Source of the DNA: Desulforamulus ferrireducens
Lineage (GTDB): Bacteria > Bacillota > Desulfotomaculia > Desulfotomaculales > Desulfotomaculaceae
DNA length: 64,000 nt
NCBI RefSeq assembly: GCF_002005145.1
Contig: NZ_CP019698.1
Coordinates: 3,038,001 to 3,102,000 of the forward strand
Direction of reading: 5' to 3'
In this document: positions 24,333 through 34,761 of the stretch, one piece after another
How positions within the stretch are numbered: position 1 is the first letter of the stretch
Layout: the number at the start of each line of letters is the position of its first letter
Position numbers and translations under genes: made by a program
Notes under the pieces: model-generated
What the model was told of the DNA's origin: nothing
Seen by the model: only the letters and a program-made list of their open reading frames with translations
Databases searched by the model: none

Positions 24333-25889
24333 TTAAGCATTACCCTTAAGCAAAAGGCTCTCCCCGGTCATCTCCGCTGGTTTCGGTAGGCCGAGGATAT
24401 CCAGCATGGTGGGGGCGATGTCTTGTAGACTGCCGCCGGTACGCAGTCTGGCTTGTTTATACGCCTCACCCACCAACAGGAAGGGTACCGGGTCGGTGGT
24501 GTGGGCGGTGAAGGGGCCGCCTTTGTCATCCCGCATTTTTTCGGCATTGCCATGGTCTGCGGTAATAATGACCGTGCCGGACTTCTCCAGCATGGCAGTA
24601 ACAATTTTCCCTAAACATTTATCCACGGTTTCAATAGCCACCTTAGTGGCTTCCAGATCGCCGGTGTGTCCCACCATATCCGGGTTGGCAAAATTAACAA
24701 TTAACACCTCAAATTTGCCACTGTTAAGGTTTTCAAGAAAGGCCTCGGTCACCTCATAGGCGGACATTTCCGGTTTCAAATCATAGGTAGCCACCTTGGG
24801 TGAGGGAATAAGTACCCGTTCCTCATTGGCGTTGGGGGCTTCCACGCCGCCATTAAAGAAAAAGGTGACATGGGCATATTTTTCGGTCTCCGCCAGCCTC
24901 AATTGCTTTAAACCCTGCTTACTGAGCCACTCTCCCAGGGTATTCTCCAACTTCTGCGGCGGAAAGGCCACCGGTGCCTCAATGGTTTTATCGTAGACGG
25001 TCATGCAAACAAAATGCACCCGGGGTCTGCCCGGCCCCCGCTCAAAGCCAGCAAAATCTTCGTCCACAAAGGCACGGGTAATTTGTCTGGCCCGATCCGG
25101 TCGGAAATTGATAAAGATGATGGAGTCCCCATCTCTCACCTTAGTCAGGGGTTGCTTATGATCATCGGTGACAATGGTGGGTTTGATAAATTCATCGGTT
25201 TCCCCCCGCTCGTAGCCAATATCAATGGCTTCCAGAGGGGAGTTGGCAAATATCCCTTCGGCATAAACCATCGCCCGGTAGGCCTGTTCGGTGCGCTCCC
25301 AGCGGCGATCCCGATCCATGGCGTAATACCGACCACTGACCGTAGCCACCTCGCCCACGCCATACTCTTTCATTTTGGCCAACAGTGCCCGCATATAAAC
25401 CTTGGCACTGGAGGGCGGAACATCCCGACCGTCCAGGAAGGCATGATAGTACACCTTGCTTAAGCCATGCTCAGCGGCCAATTTAAGAGTGGCAAAGAGA
25501 TGCTTTATGTGACTGTGCACACCTCCATCGGACAGCAAACCCATAATATGTAGGGAACTGTTCTTCTCTTTTACGTTCTGTACAGCCTTAAGGAGTTCCT
25601 GGTTGTTAAAGAAATCTCCATCTTTAATGGCTTTGGTAATTCTGGTTAACTCCTGATATACCACCCGTCCGGCGCCAATATTTAAGTGGCCCACCTCGGA
25701 ATTACCCATTTGTCCTGCGGGCAAGCCCACCGCCTCACCGGAACAATCGAGGATGGTATGGGGATATTTTGCTAAATACTCCTTGATATGGGGAGTCTCA
25801 GCCTGGAGGATGGCATTGCCGTCCCGCTGCTGGCTTAACCCCCAGCCGTCAAGCACAATCAGTGCCAAAGGTTTTCTTTGCTGGTTCAA
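24333..25889 (-). CDS. gpmI: 2,3-bisphosphoglycerate-independent phosphoglycerate mutase
   Basis: 518 residues of the Mn-dependent family. VLDGWGL holds a metal ligand, MGNSEVGHLNIGAGR the phospho-accepting serine, and ITADHGNAEKM with HTTDPVPF further metal ligands. It interconverts 3- and 2-phosphoglycerate. Starts at TTG 25889 after GGGAGG; that binding site lies in one arm of a hairpin (see 25890-25975). Confidence 0.96.
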   Translation of the reverse strand: MNQQRKPLALIVLDGWGLSQQRDGNAILQAETPHIKEYLAKYPHTILDCSGEAVGLPAGQMGNSEVGHLNIGAGRVVYQELTRITKAIKDGDFFNNQELLKAVQNVKEKNSSLHIMGLLSDGGVHSHIKHLFATLKLAAEHGLSKVYYHAFLDGRDVPPSSAKVYMRALLAKMKEYGVGEVATVSGRYYAMDRDRRWERTEQAYRAMVYAEGIFANSPLEAIDIGYERGETDEFIKPTIVTDDHKQPLTKVRDGDSIIFINFRPDRARQITRAFVDEDFAGFERGPGRPRVHFVCMTVYDKTIEAPVAFPPQKLENTLGEWLSKQGLKQLRLAETEKYAHVTFFFNGGVEAPNANEERVLIPSPKVATYDLKPEMSAYEVTEAFLENLNSGKFEVLIVNFANPDMVGHTGDLEATKVAIETVDKCLGKIVTAMLEKSGTVIITADHGNAEKMRDDKGGPFTAHTTDPVPFLLVGEAYKQARLRTGGSLQDIAPTMLDILGLPKPAEMTGESLLLKGNA

Positions 25890-25975
25890 AGATACGAACC
25901 TCCCTTTTGCGAGGTTCGAAGTTCGCAGTTCGAGGTATAAAAAACCCCGCTTAGTCCGACCTCGTCTAGATTGCT
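25890..25975 (-). promoter_or_regulatory. gpmI leader with ribosome-binding-site hairpin and GTTCG heptads
   Basis: On the minus strand CGAACCTC pairs with GAGGTTCG across a short loop and includes part of the gpmI Shine-Dalgarno GGGAGG. Just upstream the sequence repeats in steps of seven (GAGGTTC GAAGTTC GCAGTTC GAGGT on the plus strand). Confidence 0.5.
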
Positions 25976-25979
25976 TATC

Positions 25980-26732
25980 TTATAGTGAATTCTCAATAAT
26001 ACCTACAAAATCCTCCACCTTTAGGCTGGCGCCCCCCACTAAACCCCCGTCGATATCGGGCTGGGACATCAAGCCTTTGGCGTTACTGGCTTTTACACTG
26101 CCGCCATATTGAATACGCACTGCTTCGGCGGCGGCACTGCCAAATTCGCTGGCCACCACCTGACGTATGTAGCGGTTAACCTGTTGGGCATCCTCAGCTG
26201 AGGCAGTTTTACCGGTGCCAATGGCCCAAACCGGTTCATAGGCAATAACCAAACCAGCCACTTGCTCCGCTGTCAGCCCCTGCAGGGCCCCTTTGGTTTG
26301 GCTGGCCACAACTTGCTCCGTGATGCCGGCTTCCCGCTGTTCCAGGGTTTCACCCACACAAACAATGGGTATTAATCCCTGGGCCAGGGCTGCCTTAACC
26401 TTCCTGTTGACCGTCTCATCAGTCTCGCCAAAGTACTGGCGTCTTTCGGAATGGCCCAGGATCACATATTGGCAGCCCAACTCCTTCAGCATTACCGGGG
26501 ATACTTCACCGGTAAAGGCACCTTGACTTTCCCAGTGCATATTTTGAGCTGCCAGGGCAATATTGCTGCCCTTTAAAACCTCTGCCACCGGAGCCAGGGC
26601 GGTAAAGGGCGGACATACTACCACTTGTACCGCGGGATTAAGCTCCTTTTGCTTTAGTTCCTGAACAAAGCTTACCGCTTCGGCCACTGTTTTATGCATT
26701 TTCCAGTTGCCCGCAATAATAATCTGTCGCAT
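25980..26732 (-). CDS. tpiA: Triosephosphate isomerase
   Basis: 250 residues. Catalytic Lys in GNWKMHK, His in ILGHSERR, Glu in [12 protein letters not shown], and the phosphate loop near [11 protein letters not shown]. Interconverts DHAP and glyceraldehyde 3-phosphate. Confidence 0.97.
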   Translation of the reverse strand: MRQIIIAGNWKMHKTVAEAVSFVQELKQKELNPAVQVVVCPPFTALAPVAEVLKGSNIALAAQNMHWESQGAFTGEVSPVMLKELGCQYVILGHSERRQYFGETDETVNRKVKAALAQGLIPIVCVGETLEQREAGITEQVVASQTKGALQGLTAEQVAGLVIAYEPVWAIGTGKTASAEDAQQVNRYIRQVVASEFGSAAAEAVRIQYGGSVKASNAKGLMSQPDIDGGLVGGASLKVEDFVGIIENSL

Positions 26733-26756
26733 CTAGAACACTCCTTTAACATAGGG

Positions 26757-26802
26757 AAAAGGGGTGTCGCAACACTACCATAGTAGTTAACGACACTCCC
26801 TT
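26757..26802. repeat. GGGAGTGTCGCA-type hairpin, copy 1
   Basis: GGGGTGTCG at 26761 pairs with CGACACTCCC ending at 26800, with an inner ACTAC/GTAGT stem. It lies between pgk and tpiA. Confidence 0.7.
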
Positions 26803-26878
26803 ATTCTTGTACCGGTTAGTACACCCTGTCAACCTTCCTAGAAAGGAAGGTGCTCTTGATAGATATATGCTATTAAAT

Positions 26879-28060
26879 TTATTTATCCTGCAAGGCAGCC
26901 ACACCTGGCAGCACTTTTCCTTCCAAAAATTCAAGGGAAGCACCGCCACCGGTGGAGATATGACTGATTTTATCAGCAACTCCCACTTTATTAACAGCCG
27001 CCACAGAATCCCCGCCACCCACAATGGAAGTAGCCTGAGATTCTGCCAGGGCCCGGGCCACAGCCTCGGTTCCCTTGGCAAAGGCATCCATTTCAAAAAC
27101 ACCCATGGGACCGTTCCAAACCACAGTGTTGGCTTGCTGGACCGCTTGAGCAAAGGCAGCGGCACTGGCGGGACCAATATCCAGCACCATCCAGTCCTCG
27201 GGGATCTCGTTGACCGGCACCACCTTATGTTCTGCATCGGCTTCCAGGGCCACGGCTACCACGGCATCGGTGGGCAGCAACAAATTCACCTGGTTGGACT
27301 TAGCCTTGGCCATCAGCTCTTTGGCCAGATCCACTTTATCCTCCTCCACCAGGGATTTACCCACCTGGTAGCCCTGGGCTTTCAGGAAGGTGTTGGCCAT
27401 CCCACCGCCAATGATTAAGGTATCCACCTTACCCAAAAGATTTTCTATCACACCAATTTTATCGGAAACCTTGGCGCCGCCAATGATTGCCACAAAGGGG
27501 CGTTCGGGATTGTTCACAGCTTTGCCCAGGTTCGCCAATTCCTTTTCCATTAAAAACCCGGCTACCGCAGGCAAGTGTTGAGCTATACCGGCGGTGGAAG
27601 CATGGGCCCGGTGGGCGGCTCCAAAGGCATCGTTAACAAAGATATCGGCTAAATTGGCCAACTGCCGGGCATAATTGGGATCGTTTTTGGTTTCCTCAGC
27701 ATGGAAGCGAACATTTTCCAACAGCAGTACATCACCGTTATTCATCTTGGCGATGGCTTGCTCAGGCTCCGCTCCCACGGATTCATTCACTTTAATTACC
27801 TCTTTACCGAGAAGCTCGCTAAGTCTTTTAGCCACGGGGGTCAGGCGGTATTTCTCCACCACTTCACCCTTGGGTCGCCCCAGGTGGGAAGCCAGGATAA
27901 CCTTAGCCCCTTGCTCCATGAGGTACTGAATGGTTGGTAACGCCTTTTGGATTCTGGTATCATCGGTAATCATATCCCCAGCCAGGGGGACGTTGAAATC
28001 CACCCGAACAAAGACCCTTTTCCCTTTGACGTCTATGTCTTTGACGGACTTTTTCTGCAT
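26879..28060 (-). CDS. pgk: Phosphoglycerate kinase
   Basis: 393 residues, full length. N-terminal [12 protein letters not shown], substrate-binding SHLGRPKG, and C-terminal nucleotide loop [10 protein letters not shown] with the hinge [11 protein letters not shown]. Makes ATP from 1,3-bisphosphoglycerate. Starts 4 bases after gap ends, so the two are cotranscribed. Confidence 0.97.
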   Translation of the reverse strand: MQKKSVKDIDVKGKRVFVRVDFNVPLAGDMITDDTRIQKALPTIQYLMEQGAKVILASHLGRPKGEVVEKYRLTPVAKRLSELLGKEVIKVNESVGAEPEQAIAKMNNGDVLLLENVRFHAEETKNDPNYARQLANLADIFVNDAFGAAHRAHASTAGIAQHLPAVAGFLMEKELANLGKAVNNPERPFVAIIGGAKVSDKIGVIENLLGKVDTLIIGGGMANTFLKAQGYQVGKSLVEEDKVDLAKELMAKAKSNQVNLLLPTDAVVAVALEADAEHKVVPVNEIPEDWMVLDIGPASAAAFAQAVQQANTVVWNGPMGVFEMDAFAKGTEAVARALAESQATSIVGGGDSVAAVNKVGVADKISHISTGGGASLEFLEGKVLPGVAALQDK

Positions 28061-28064
28061 CCTC

Positions 28065-29135
<1,071 letters not shown>

Positions 29136-29244
29136 TTATAGTATGTCACAATGGCTCAGGTCCCTATTAAATTGTATGTCTAATTAACCTAAAAGTTTCA
29201 ACATTAAATTGAATATCCCTGCCAAAAACAGAGAAATTTTTACA

Positions 29245-30636
29245 CTAGTATCTTTTCCTTCTATTGGTAGAAGGGATACCCAGTTCATCGCGGTACTTGG
29301 TTACCGTACGTCTGGATATTTTTATGCCCCTTTGTTTAAACAATTCGGTGATCTTCTGATCGCTCAGGGGATTGGCGCTATCCTCTCCCTGAATAATTTC
29401 CTGTAAAATCTTTTTCAGGCTTTCCGCCGATACCTGGTTGCCGCTGCTGCCGCTGAGACCTGTGGAAAAGAAATATTTCATTTCAAAGACACCCTGGGGA
29501 GTCTGTATGTATTTGTTGGAGGTGGCCCGACTAACGGTGGATTCGTGTACACCCACGATATCCGCCACCTTTTTTAAATTAAGGGGTTTCAAATACTTAA
29601 CACCGTAATCCAGGAAGTCCCGCTGTAATTCCACCAGACAATTGGCTACCTTATACAGGGTGAGCCGGCGTTGTTCAATACTGCGGATTAACCAGGCCGC
29701 TGCATGTAGTTTTTCCTCAACAAACTGTTTGGTATTCTGATCAGCGGTACTATTTTGGGCCAGTACATTACGATAGGTGTTGTTAATGGTCAGTCTGGGC
29801 ACCGCCACATCATTTACTAAAATGACATACTCGCCCTCCACCTTTTCCACCACTACATCGGGAACAATATAACGGGTATCATTCTGTTGGCTAAAATTAC
29901 GACCAGGTTTAGGTTCTAAGGTTTTTATAATATCCGCCGCTTTTTGAATTTCCTGAGGCGATACATTTAACTGAGCAGCTATTCTGGCCATACGCCCGCT
30001 GGCCAAATCAGGCAAAAAATCGTCCACCAGCCTTCTAACAATGGGGTTATCTTCCGGCAATTGATCCAATTGGATATGCAGGCACTCCTGCAGATTACGC
30101 GCCCCTACCCCCGGTGGTTCAAAACTTTGCAGCAGCTTAAGGGCCTGTTCTATTTTCTCCTGCCCCACCTTCAGTTGTTCGGCGGCCTCTTCCAGACTGA
30201 TCACCACATAACCCCGGGCATCTAAATTGCCAATGAGGTACTGGACAATTTTCCTGATATCCTCGGCAACGCTGACCAAACTCAACTGAAAGTTTAAATG
30301 TTCCGCCAGGGTGGGAGCCTGGGTCACAAACTGTTCATAGTTGGGCTGTTCAATAACTTCCCGCTGCCCCCGATTAGGGGACAGGCCCAGGTCGCTGCGA
30401 TCCTGAAAATACTCCACCCATTCTAAATCCTGCTCCCTTTTTTCCTGGGGTGGTTCCTCCGACCGCTCCGGCTCTTGCTCCTTTACTTCCAACAGAGGGT
30501 TTTCCATGACCTGCTGCTCTACATACTCAGTCAATTCAACAGAGGACAACTGCAATACCGTGATGGCTTGGCGAAGCTCCGGTGTCATTATTAACTTTTG
30601 GGTTTGCTCCAGATGGAGCCCAAAATCCATGCGCAA
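29245..30636 (-). CDS. rpoN: RNA polymerase sigma-54 factor
   Basis: 463 residues. N-terminal activator-interaction region (LHLEQTQKLIMTPELRQAI), an acidic linker, core-binding domain, HTH (LKKVADIVGVHESTVSRATS) and the RpoN box SRRTVTKYRDEL that reads the -24 element. Needs an AAA+ enhancer-binding activator; none is encoded here. ATG (MDFGLHL) can also be taken 6 bases downstream of the first start. Confidence 0.96.
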   Translation of the reverse strand: MRMDFGLHLEQTQKLIMTPELRQAITVLQLSSVELTEYVEQQVMENPLLEVKEQEPERSEEPPQEKREQDLEWVEYFQDRSDLGLSPNRGQREVIEQPNYEQFVTQAPTLAEHLNFQLSLVSVAEDIRKIVQYLIGNLDARGYVVISLEEAAEQLKVGQEKIEQALKLLQSFEPPGVGARNLQECLHIQLDQLPEDNPIVRRLVDDFLPDLASGRMARIAAQLNVSPQEIQKAADIIKTLEPKPGRNFSQQNDTRYIVPDVVVEKVEGEYVILVNDVAVPRLTINNTYRNVLAQNSTADQNTKQFVEEKLHAAAWLIRSIEQRRLTLYKVANCLVELQRDFLDYGVKYLKPLNLKKVADIVGVHESTVSRATSNKYIQTPQGVFEMKYFFSTGLSGSSGNQVSAESLKKILQEIIQGEDSANPLSDQKITELFKQRGIKISRRTVTKYRDELGIPSTNRRKRY

Positions 30637-30679
30637 GTTCCATCACTCTCCCTAGATTAACCTTAACCTGTTCCAAATA

Positions 30680-31663
30680 TTATGCCAAACTAGCTAAAAT
30701 ATCGTAACAGCGCCCATCCTCCGCATAAAGGGTGCGGGTACCACTGTTGTTCTCTACGAAATTTGCCATAGCCGGGCGTAAATCCTCCGGCCACAGACAG
30801 CAATGATTAAAATGGGTAATAAAGCAGAGCTTTACCTTACTGCCCTGCAGCAGATGGGCTAAGCCCAGGGTGGTAATGTGCCGATGGGCGTAAACATTAT
30901 GCCCCGTGACATTGGCAATGAGCACATCCACCTGACTAAAAGTATCCTTGATGTCCCGGCGAAAATCCACTATTTCCGTTAAATCCATAATGGGTCCCCT
31001 GCGGGGTAGATACTGTATCCCTGTGGGACTTAAATAACTTTGAATATAATTAGTGTCACTGGTGTAAGCCAATGTTAGTTTTCCCGTATCCAGGATAAAT
31101 CCGTAATTTTCTTCGGCGTGATGCACAGGAATGGGTGTTAGGGTGGCATCCTTAAGCAAAATGGGCCGGTGTGCCTGCAAAGGGATAACACTGGGGCCCC
31201 CTTTGTAGCCCAAACCACTGTTTTTCCCCTGATGATAGCGGCTGATTAGGCGATCTCGCTCTAAGACCTGTTCCGGTGCCATTAACAACCCCCGGCGGGT
31301 AAACATGCCCCAGCACATACCTTCAATAACAGCCTCAGCACCGGCATAATGATCCAAATGGCCATGGGAGATATAAATGCCGTCCAGCAGCCCCAGATCG
31401 ATACCGGCCTCCCTGGCCCGTACCACAGCACCGGGACCGGGGTCCACATAAAGACGTAGTCCCGCCACTTCTAAGTAAAAACCCGCTGTGCAGGGAAGCT
31501 GGCTAAACACCGCCTCCGGGTTACCACCGGTGCCCAGAAAGGTAATGCTGGCACCCTGGGAGGGTGGCGGATTATCCTCCCGCTGCCGATATTGACTAAA
31601 GGCAAGGGCGGCGGCTGCCGCTGTCTTTTCTCTTAATTCAGCATCTAGCTTCTGTATCTTCAT
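30680..31663 (-). CDS. Metallo-beta-lactamase-fold hydrolase
   Basis: 327 residues. N-terminal [16 protein letters not shown], metal site [11 protein letters not shown] (HxHxDH), later [15 protein letters not shown] and ITHFNHC. The start resembles RNase Z/phosphodiesterase-type MBL proteins, but the substrate is not evident. ATG overlaps the whiA stop as ATGA, so it is translationally coupled with whiA. Confidence 0.8.
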   Translation of the reverse strand: MKIQKLDAELREKTAAAAALAFSQYRQREDNPPPSQGASITFLGTGGNPEAVFSQLPCTAGFYLEVAGLRLYVDPGPGAVVRAREAGIDLGLLDGIYISHGHLDHYAGAEAVIEGMCWGMFTRRGLLMAPEQVLERDRLISRYHQGKNSGLGYKGGPSVIPLQAHRPILLKDATLTPIPVHHAEENYGFILDTGKLTLAYTSDTNYIQSYLSPTGIQYLPRRGPIMDLTEIVDFRRDIKDTFSQVDVLIANVTGHNVYAHRHITTLGLAHLLQGSKVKLCFITHFNHCCLWPEDLRPAMANFVENNSGTRTLYAEDGRCYDILASLA

Positions 31664-32613
31664 GGCCTACCTTCTTTTGCCCGCAGCTTTTCTGCCAAAC
31701 GCTCCAGCTTGCGCATGCGGTGATTCACGCCGGATTTACCCACCGGCGGATCCCACATTTCCCCCAGTTCCTTCAGGCTGGCATCGGGATTGTTCAGCCT
31801 AAACTCTGCTGTTTCCCGCAGGGTTTTGGGCAGCTTGGCCAATCCGATGGTGTCGGCTATGTAATTAATATTCTCCAGTTGCCTTAAGGCCGCACTGACA
31901 GTCTTTTGTAAGTTGGCAGTTTCACAATTAACCAAACGGTTCACCTGATTACGCATATCCTTATATATGCGGGCATTCTCAAAATCCAACAAAGCAGAGT
32001 GGGCACCCATGTGGTTCAAGCATTCCACAATTTGCTCACTGCCCTTTAAATAAACCACATACCAGTTTTTCCGGGGGCTTACCTTAGCCGGCAGGTTAAA
32101 GTGCCGCATGAGGGCCGCTAAATCTTGGGCGTGCTTGTGGTTATCGGTAATAATCTCCAAATGATAGGTACCTTCGGGGTTGTTCACAGAGCCGCCCCCT
32201 AAAAAGGCTCCCCGCAAGTAGGCCCTGCGGCAGCAATCCTTTTTGATCAAATCCTGTACAATACCTTCTTCACGAAAGGCAAAGCCACCCTCGGTAATAC
32301 CCAGGGCTTGTAATATCTGCTCTATACCCGGTTGGGAAGGGATGCGCACCAGATAAACATTATTTTTACGCAGTCTGGCCTTGCGCCGCACCAAAATCTC
32401 TGTACTAAGGCCAAAGAGATTCTTAAGCAGTTTAAAGATCTTGCGGGCCACCGCAGCATTTTCAGTCACTATATTTAAGGAAAGTTTCTTTTGCCCGCTA
32501 ATTTGCACACTGCCATCCATTTTCATAAGCGCCGCCAGTTCCGCTAACCGGCAACAATCCTTGCTGCCCACAATCCTGGCCAATTCGTTTTTGGTTACTG
32601 CCGAGAAGGACAT
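31660..32613 (-). CDS. whiA: WhiA, sporulation/cell-division regulator
   Basis: About 317 residues. N-terminal LAGLIDADG-like domain ([34 protein letters not shown]) and C-terminal HTH ([20 protein letters not shown], then [19 protein letters not shown]). Binds DNA and links division to growth in Gram-positives. ATG 32613 (MSFSA) is preferred over the TTG at 32619. In most relatives it follows rapZ-yvcK; here two deacetylase genes lie between. Confidence 0.94.
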   Translation of the reverse strand: MSFSAVTKNELARIVGSKDCCRLAELAALMKMDGSVQISGQKKLSLNIVTENAAVARKIFKLLKNLFGLSTEILVRRKARLRKNNVYLVRIPSQPGIEQILQALGITEGGFAFREEGIVQDLIKKDCCRRAYLRGAFLGGGSVNNPEGTYHLEIITDNHKHAQDLAALMRHFNLPAKVSPRKNWYVVYLKGSEQIVECLNHMGAHSALLDFENARIYKDMRNQVNRLVNCETANLQKTVSAALRQLENINYIADTIGLAKLPKTLRETAEFRLNNPDASLKELGEMWDPPVGKSGVNHRMRKLERLAEKLRAKEGRP

Positions 32614-32772
32614 CAACAACCCCCCACTCCGATGCTATTATACCATAGTTTAATTGGTGTAATATGGGCAAGGTACCTCGAGGTTTTATTATTTGCCAAT
32701 AATTTTTCTTCATAAGATAATCTTCCAACTAAATACCACATAATGCCACTCCAAGGCAAATATATTGTATTG

Positions 32773-33591
32773 ATGAAAAGGAGAGGGGCTGGCAGGGTGG
32801 TATTTTATCTGGCTAAAAGAACTATTAAAACCATAATTATTGGTATTCTGGTGCTGGGCTTGGTGGCTTTAGCCACTTCCTATACCGCAACTACCACAGC
32901 GAAAGGAGCACCGGTGGAGGATTGGTTGCGTAACGGACAGGTTATTAAACAGGTAAGTACTTCAAAAAAATTGGTAGCCCTCACCTTTGATGATGGGCCC
33001 AGCCAAACCTTTACCCCGCAGGTGTTAGATATTTTGCAGCAGCACCAGGCTAAGGCAACCTTTTTTGTGGTGGGAAAAAGGGCAGAAAAATATCCTGAGC
33101 TGATCAAACGAATAGCCGCTGAAGGACATGAGCTGGCTAACCATACCTATAATCACCCTTTATCCCCTGTTAAGGCAGACAAGTTGGCTGAGGAACTGGA
33201 TAAAACCGATGAGGTAATATTTAATATTACCCAAAGGCACACCCTATATTTTCGTCCCCCCGGCGGCAAGTGTACCAAAGCAACGGTGGAACCTGCTTTA
33301 GATAAAGGGTATAAGGTGGTACTTTGGACGGCTCAGGAAGATCCCAAGGATTGGTCGGACCCGGGGGTAGCAAAGATTGTCTCCCAGGTGGTGGATAACG
33401 TTCGTAACGGTTCAATTATAATTCTGCATGATTGTGGTGGGGATCGGACACAGACGGTGGAAGCGCTGCCGCAGATTATTGAAGCCTTGCAGAAGAAGGG
33501 ATATGTGTTTGTGACTGTCAGTGAACTGCTGAGGGACAGCAATACTGTGCCGGCCATTGAGGAGTTTAGGATGGAGAATTGGCTGGAGTAG
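32773..33591 (+). CDS. Polysaccharide deacetylase (NodB domain), membrane-anchored
   Basis: About 272 residues: one N-terminal hydrophobic anchor (IKTIIIGILVLGLVALATS), then a NodB domain with catalytic Asp and metal Asp in LTFDDGPS, metal His pair in HELANHTYNH, RPPGGKCTKAT and the C-terminal IIILHDCGG. Likely removes acetyl groups from peptidoglycan or another surface polymer outside the membrane. Start uncertain: ATG 32743, ATG 32773 or a GTG near 32797 downstream of AAAGGAGAGG. Confidence 0.85.
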   Translation: MKRRGAGRVVFYLAKRTIKTIIIGILVLGLVALATSYTATTTAKGAPVEDWLRNGQVIKQVSTSKKLVALTFDDGPSQTFTPQVLDILQQHQAKATFFVVGKRAEKYPELIKRIAAEGHELANHTYNHPLSPVKADKLAEELDKTDEVIFNITQRHTLYFRPPGGKCTKATVEPALDKGYKVVLWTAQEDPKDWSDPGVAKIVSQVVDNVRNGSIIILHDCGGDRTQTVEALPQIIEALQKKGYVFVTVSELLRDSNTVPAIEEFRMENWLE

Positions 33592-33594
33592 TTT

Positions 33595-33685
33595 TGCTTT
33601 GGGGTGGGGCTTTGGGGCCCTGTCTTGGCTTACGGGTAGTGCTTATGGGTCCTGGCTGGGCTAATGGGTAATTCTTTGGGGTCTG
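33595..33685. repeat. 11-mer repeat array
   Basis: Successive units GCTTTGGGGTG, GGCTTTGGGGCC, GGCTTACGGGTA, GCTTATGGGTCC, GGCTAATGGGTA and CTTTGGGGTC follow the deacetylase stop. Confidence 0.7.
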
Positions 33686-33729
33686 AACTCCCCCAGTCGC
33701 TACGCGACAGCCCCCTCAGCGAGGGGGCT
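33686..33729. repeat. CCTC two-hairpin repeat (type A)
   Basis: AACTCCCCCAGTCGCTACGC then GACAGCCCCCTC-AGC-GAGGGGGCT. Lies between two convergent genes and may serve as their terminator. Confidence 0.75.
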
Positions 33730-33754
33730 TAGTTCTGCCTGGGTGGTTTGCAGG

Positions 33755-34585
33755 TTAGTATTTGTGGAGTTCTTCGATGAATTTTTGGTTACTATAATGT
33801 CCTGTTATTCGTATTCGCTTGAGTTTGTGGGGGGCGGAGTCTATTTTGGCGAGGCCCAGTTCGGTGGTAACGGCGGCGCGGAAGCCGGCTTGTTTGGTAA
33901 TCTCAGCCACGGTATCATTGTAGCTGCCGTAGGGGTAGGCAAAGACTTCTACGGGTTTTTTTAGGCCGTTTTCCAAAACCCGCTTGGATTCTTCGATTTG
34001 GTGGCGGGCCACCTCGGGGGGGATGTCCGCCAGGCGGGGATGGTCCACGGTGTGGGCACCAATGACAAAGCCCCCTGCTTCAATGGCTCTAATTTCATTC
34101 CAATCCATCATTTTATTTTTTGGTTGAAGTTTCTTTTCCACATCAAAAAAGTTGGTATTGCCGATGGCCTTGGTAACCACGAAAACTGTGCCGGTAAAGC
34201 CATATTTCTTCATAATGGGGTAAGCGTAGTCGTGGTTATCCTTGTAGCCATCGTCAAAGGTAATAACAATGGGTTTATCCGGCAGGTGCTTGCCATGTTC
34301 AAAGTGATCCATAACGTCTGTGAGAGAAACGGTTTGGTAACCGTTTCTTTTTAAATATTTCATCTGCCATTCAAATTTATCCGGAGGTACTCTCAGGCCC
34401 AGGCCGCCTGTGCGGGGATCGGGATTCACCTTATGGTACATTAAAATGGGAATACCCTGCTGTTTGGGTAACTTGGCGTCGGAGGGGATATGGTTTTTCT
34501 GCTGTTGGTACCACATACCAAACCCTGTGAGGCATAGGGTGGTAATTACTAAGCTAACTAGGATGATTTTGTATTTGGTGTTAAT
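33755..34585 (-). CDS. Polysaccharide deacetylase with signal anchor and probable ATT start
   Basis: About 276 residues if started at ATT 34585. GGAGGTGA lies 6 bases upstream of that ATT, and the frame then encodes NTKYKIILVSLVITTLCLTG, a signal anchor, before the first ATG (34516). No ATG, GTG or TTG lies in between. The NodB domain follows: ILMYHKV, VITFDDGYKDN with the catalytic Asp, HTVDHPRL metal site, YPYGSYN. Family members act on cell-wall or biofilm polysaccharides. It is convergent with the other deacetylase and lies downstream of yvcK. Confidence 0.85.
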   Translation of the reverse strand: MNTKYKIILVSLVITTLCLTGFGMWYQQQKNHIPSDAKLPKQQGIPILMYHKVNPDPRTGGLGLRVPPDKFEWQMKYLKRNGYQTVSLTDVMDHFEHGKHLPDKPIVITFDDGYKDNHDYAYPIMKKYGFTGTVFVVTKAIGNTNFFDVEKKLQPKNKMMDWNEIRAIEAGGFVIGAHTVDHPRLADIPPEVARHQIEESKRVLENGLKKPVEVFAYPYGSYNDTVAEITKQAGFRAAVTTELGLAKIDSAPHKLKRIRITGHYSNQKFIEELHKY

Positions 34586-34635
34586 GGTAAGTCACCTCCG
34601 TTGATCGGCCATAAGTGTTGAACCAGCAGCTTTTT

Positions 34636-34735
34636 ACTCCTTCCGGCAACTGCGCTGCCACCTTCCTCAGGGAGGAAGGTTTGGGGGTACTCCCTCCGGC
34701 GGCTACGCCGCCACCTCACTCGGGGAGTGAGTTTT
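34636..34735. repeat. Two tandem CCTC repeats (type B) with different stems
   Basis: Copy 1 has CCTTCCTC-AG-GGAGGAAGG; copy 2 has CTCACTC-GGG-GAGTGAG. Both keep the preceding ACTCC(C/T)TCCGGC box and the small GGC...GCC hairpin. Stem changes are paired on both sides. Confidence 0.75.
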
Positions 34736-34761
34736 TGGGCAGCTCAATTTAAAGGCTTCTG

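Noticed and set aside
24096-24389. 97-residue rightward frame between eno and gpmI
   Set aside because: Encoded by the 11-mer repeats; repetitive Trp/Leu/Gly peptide with no binding site.
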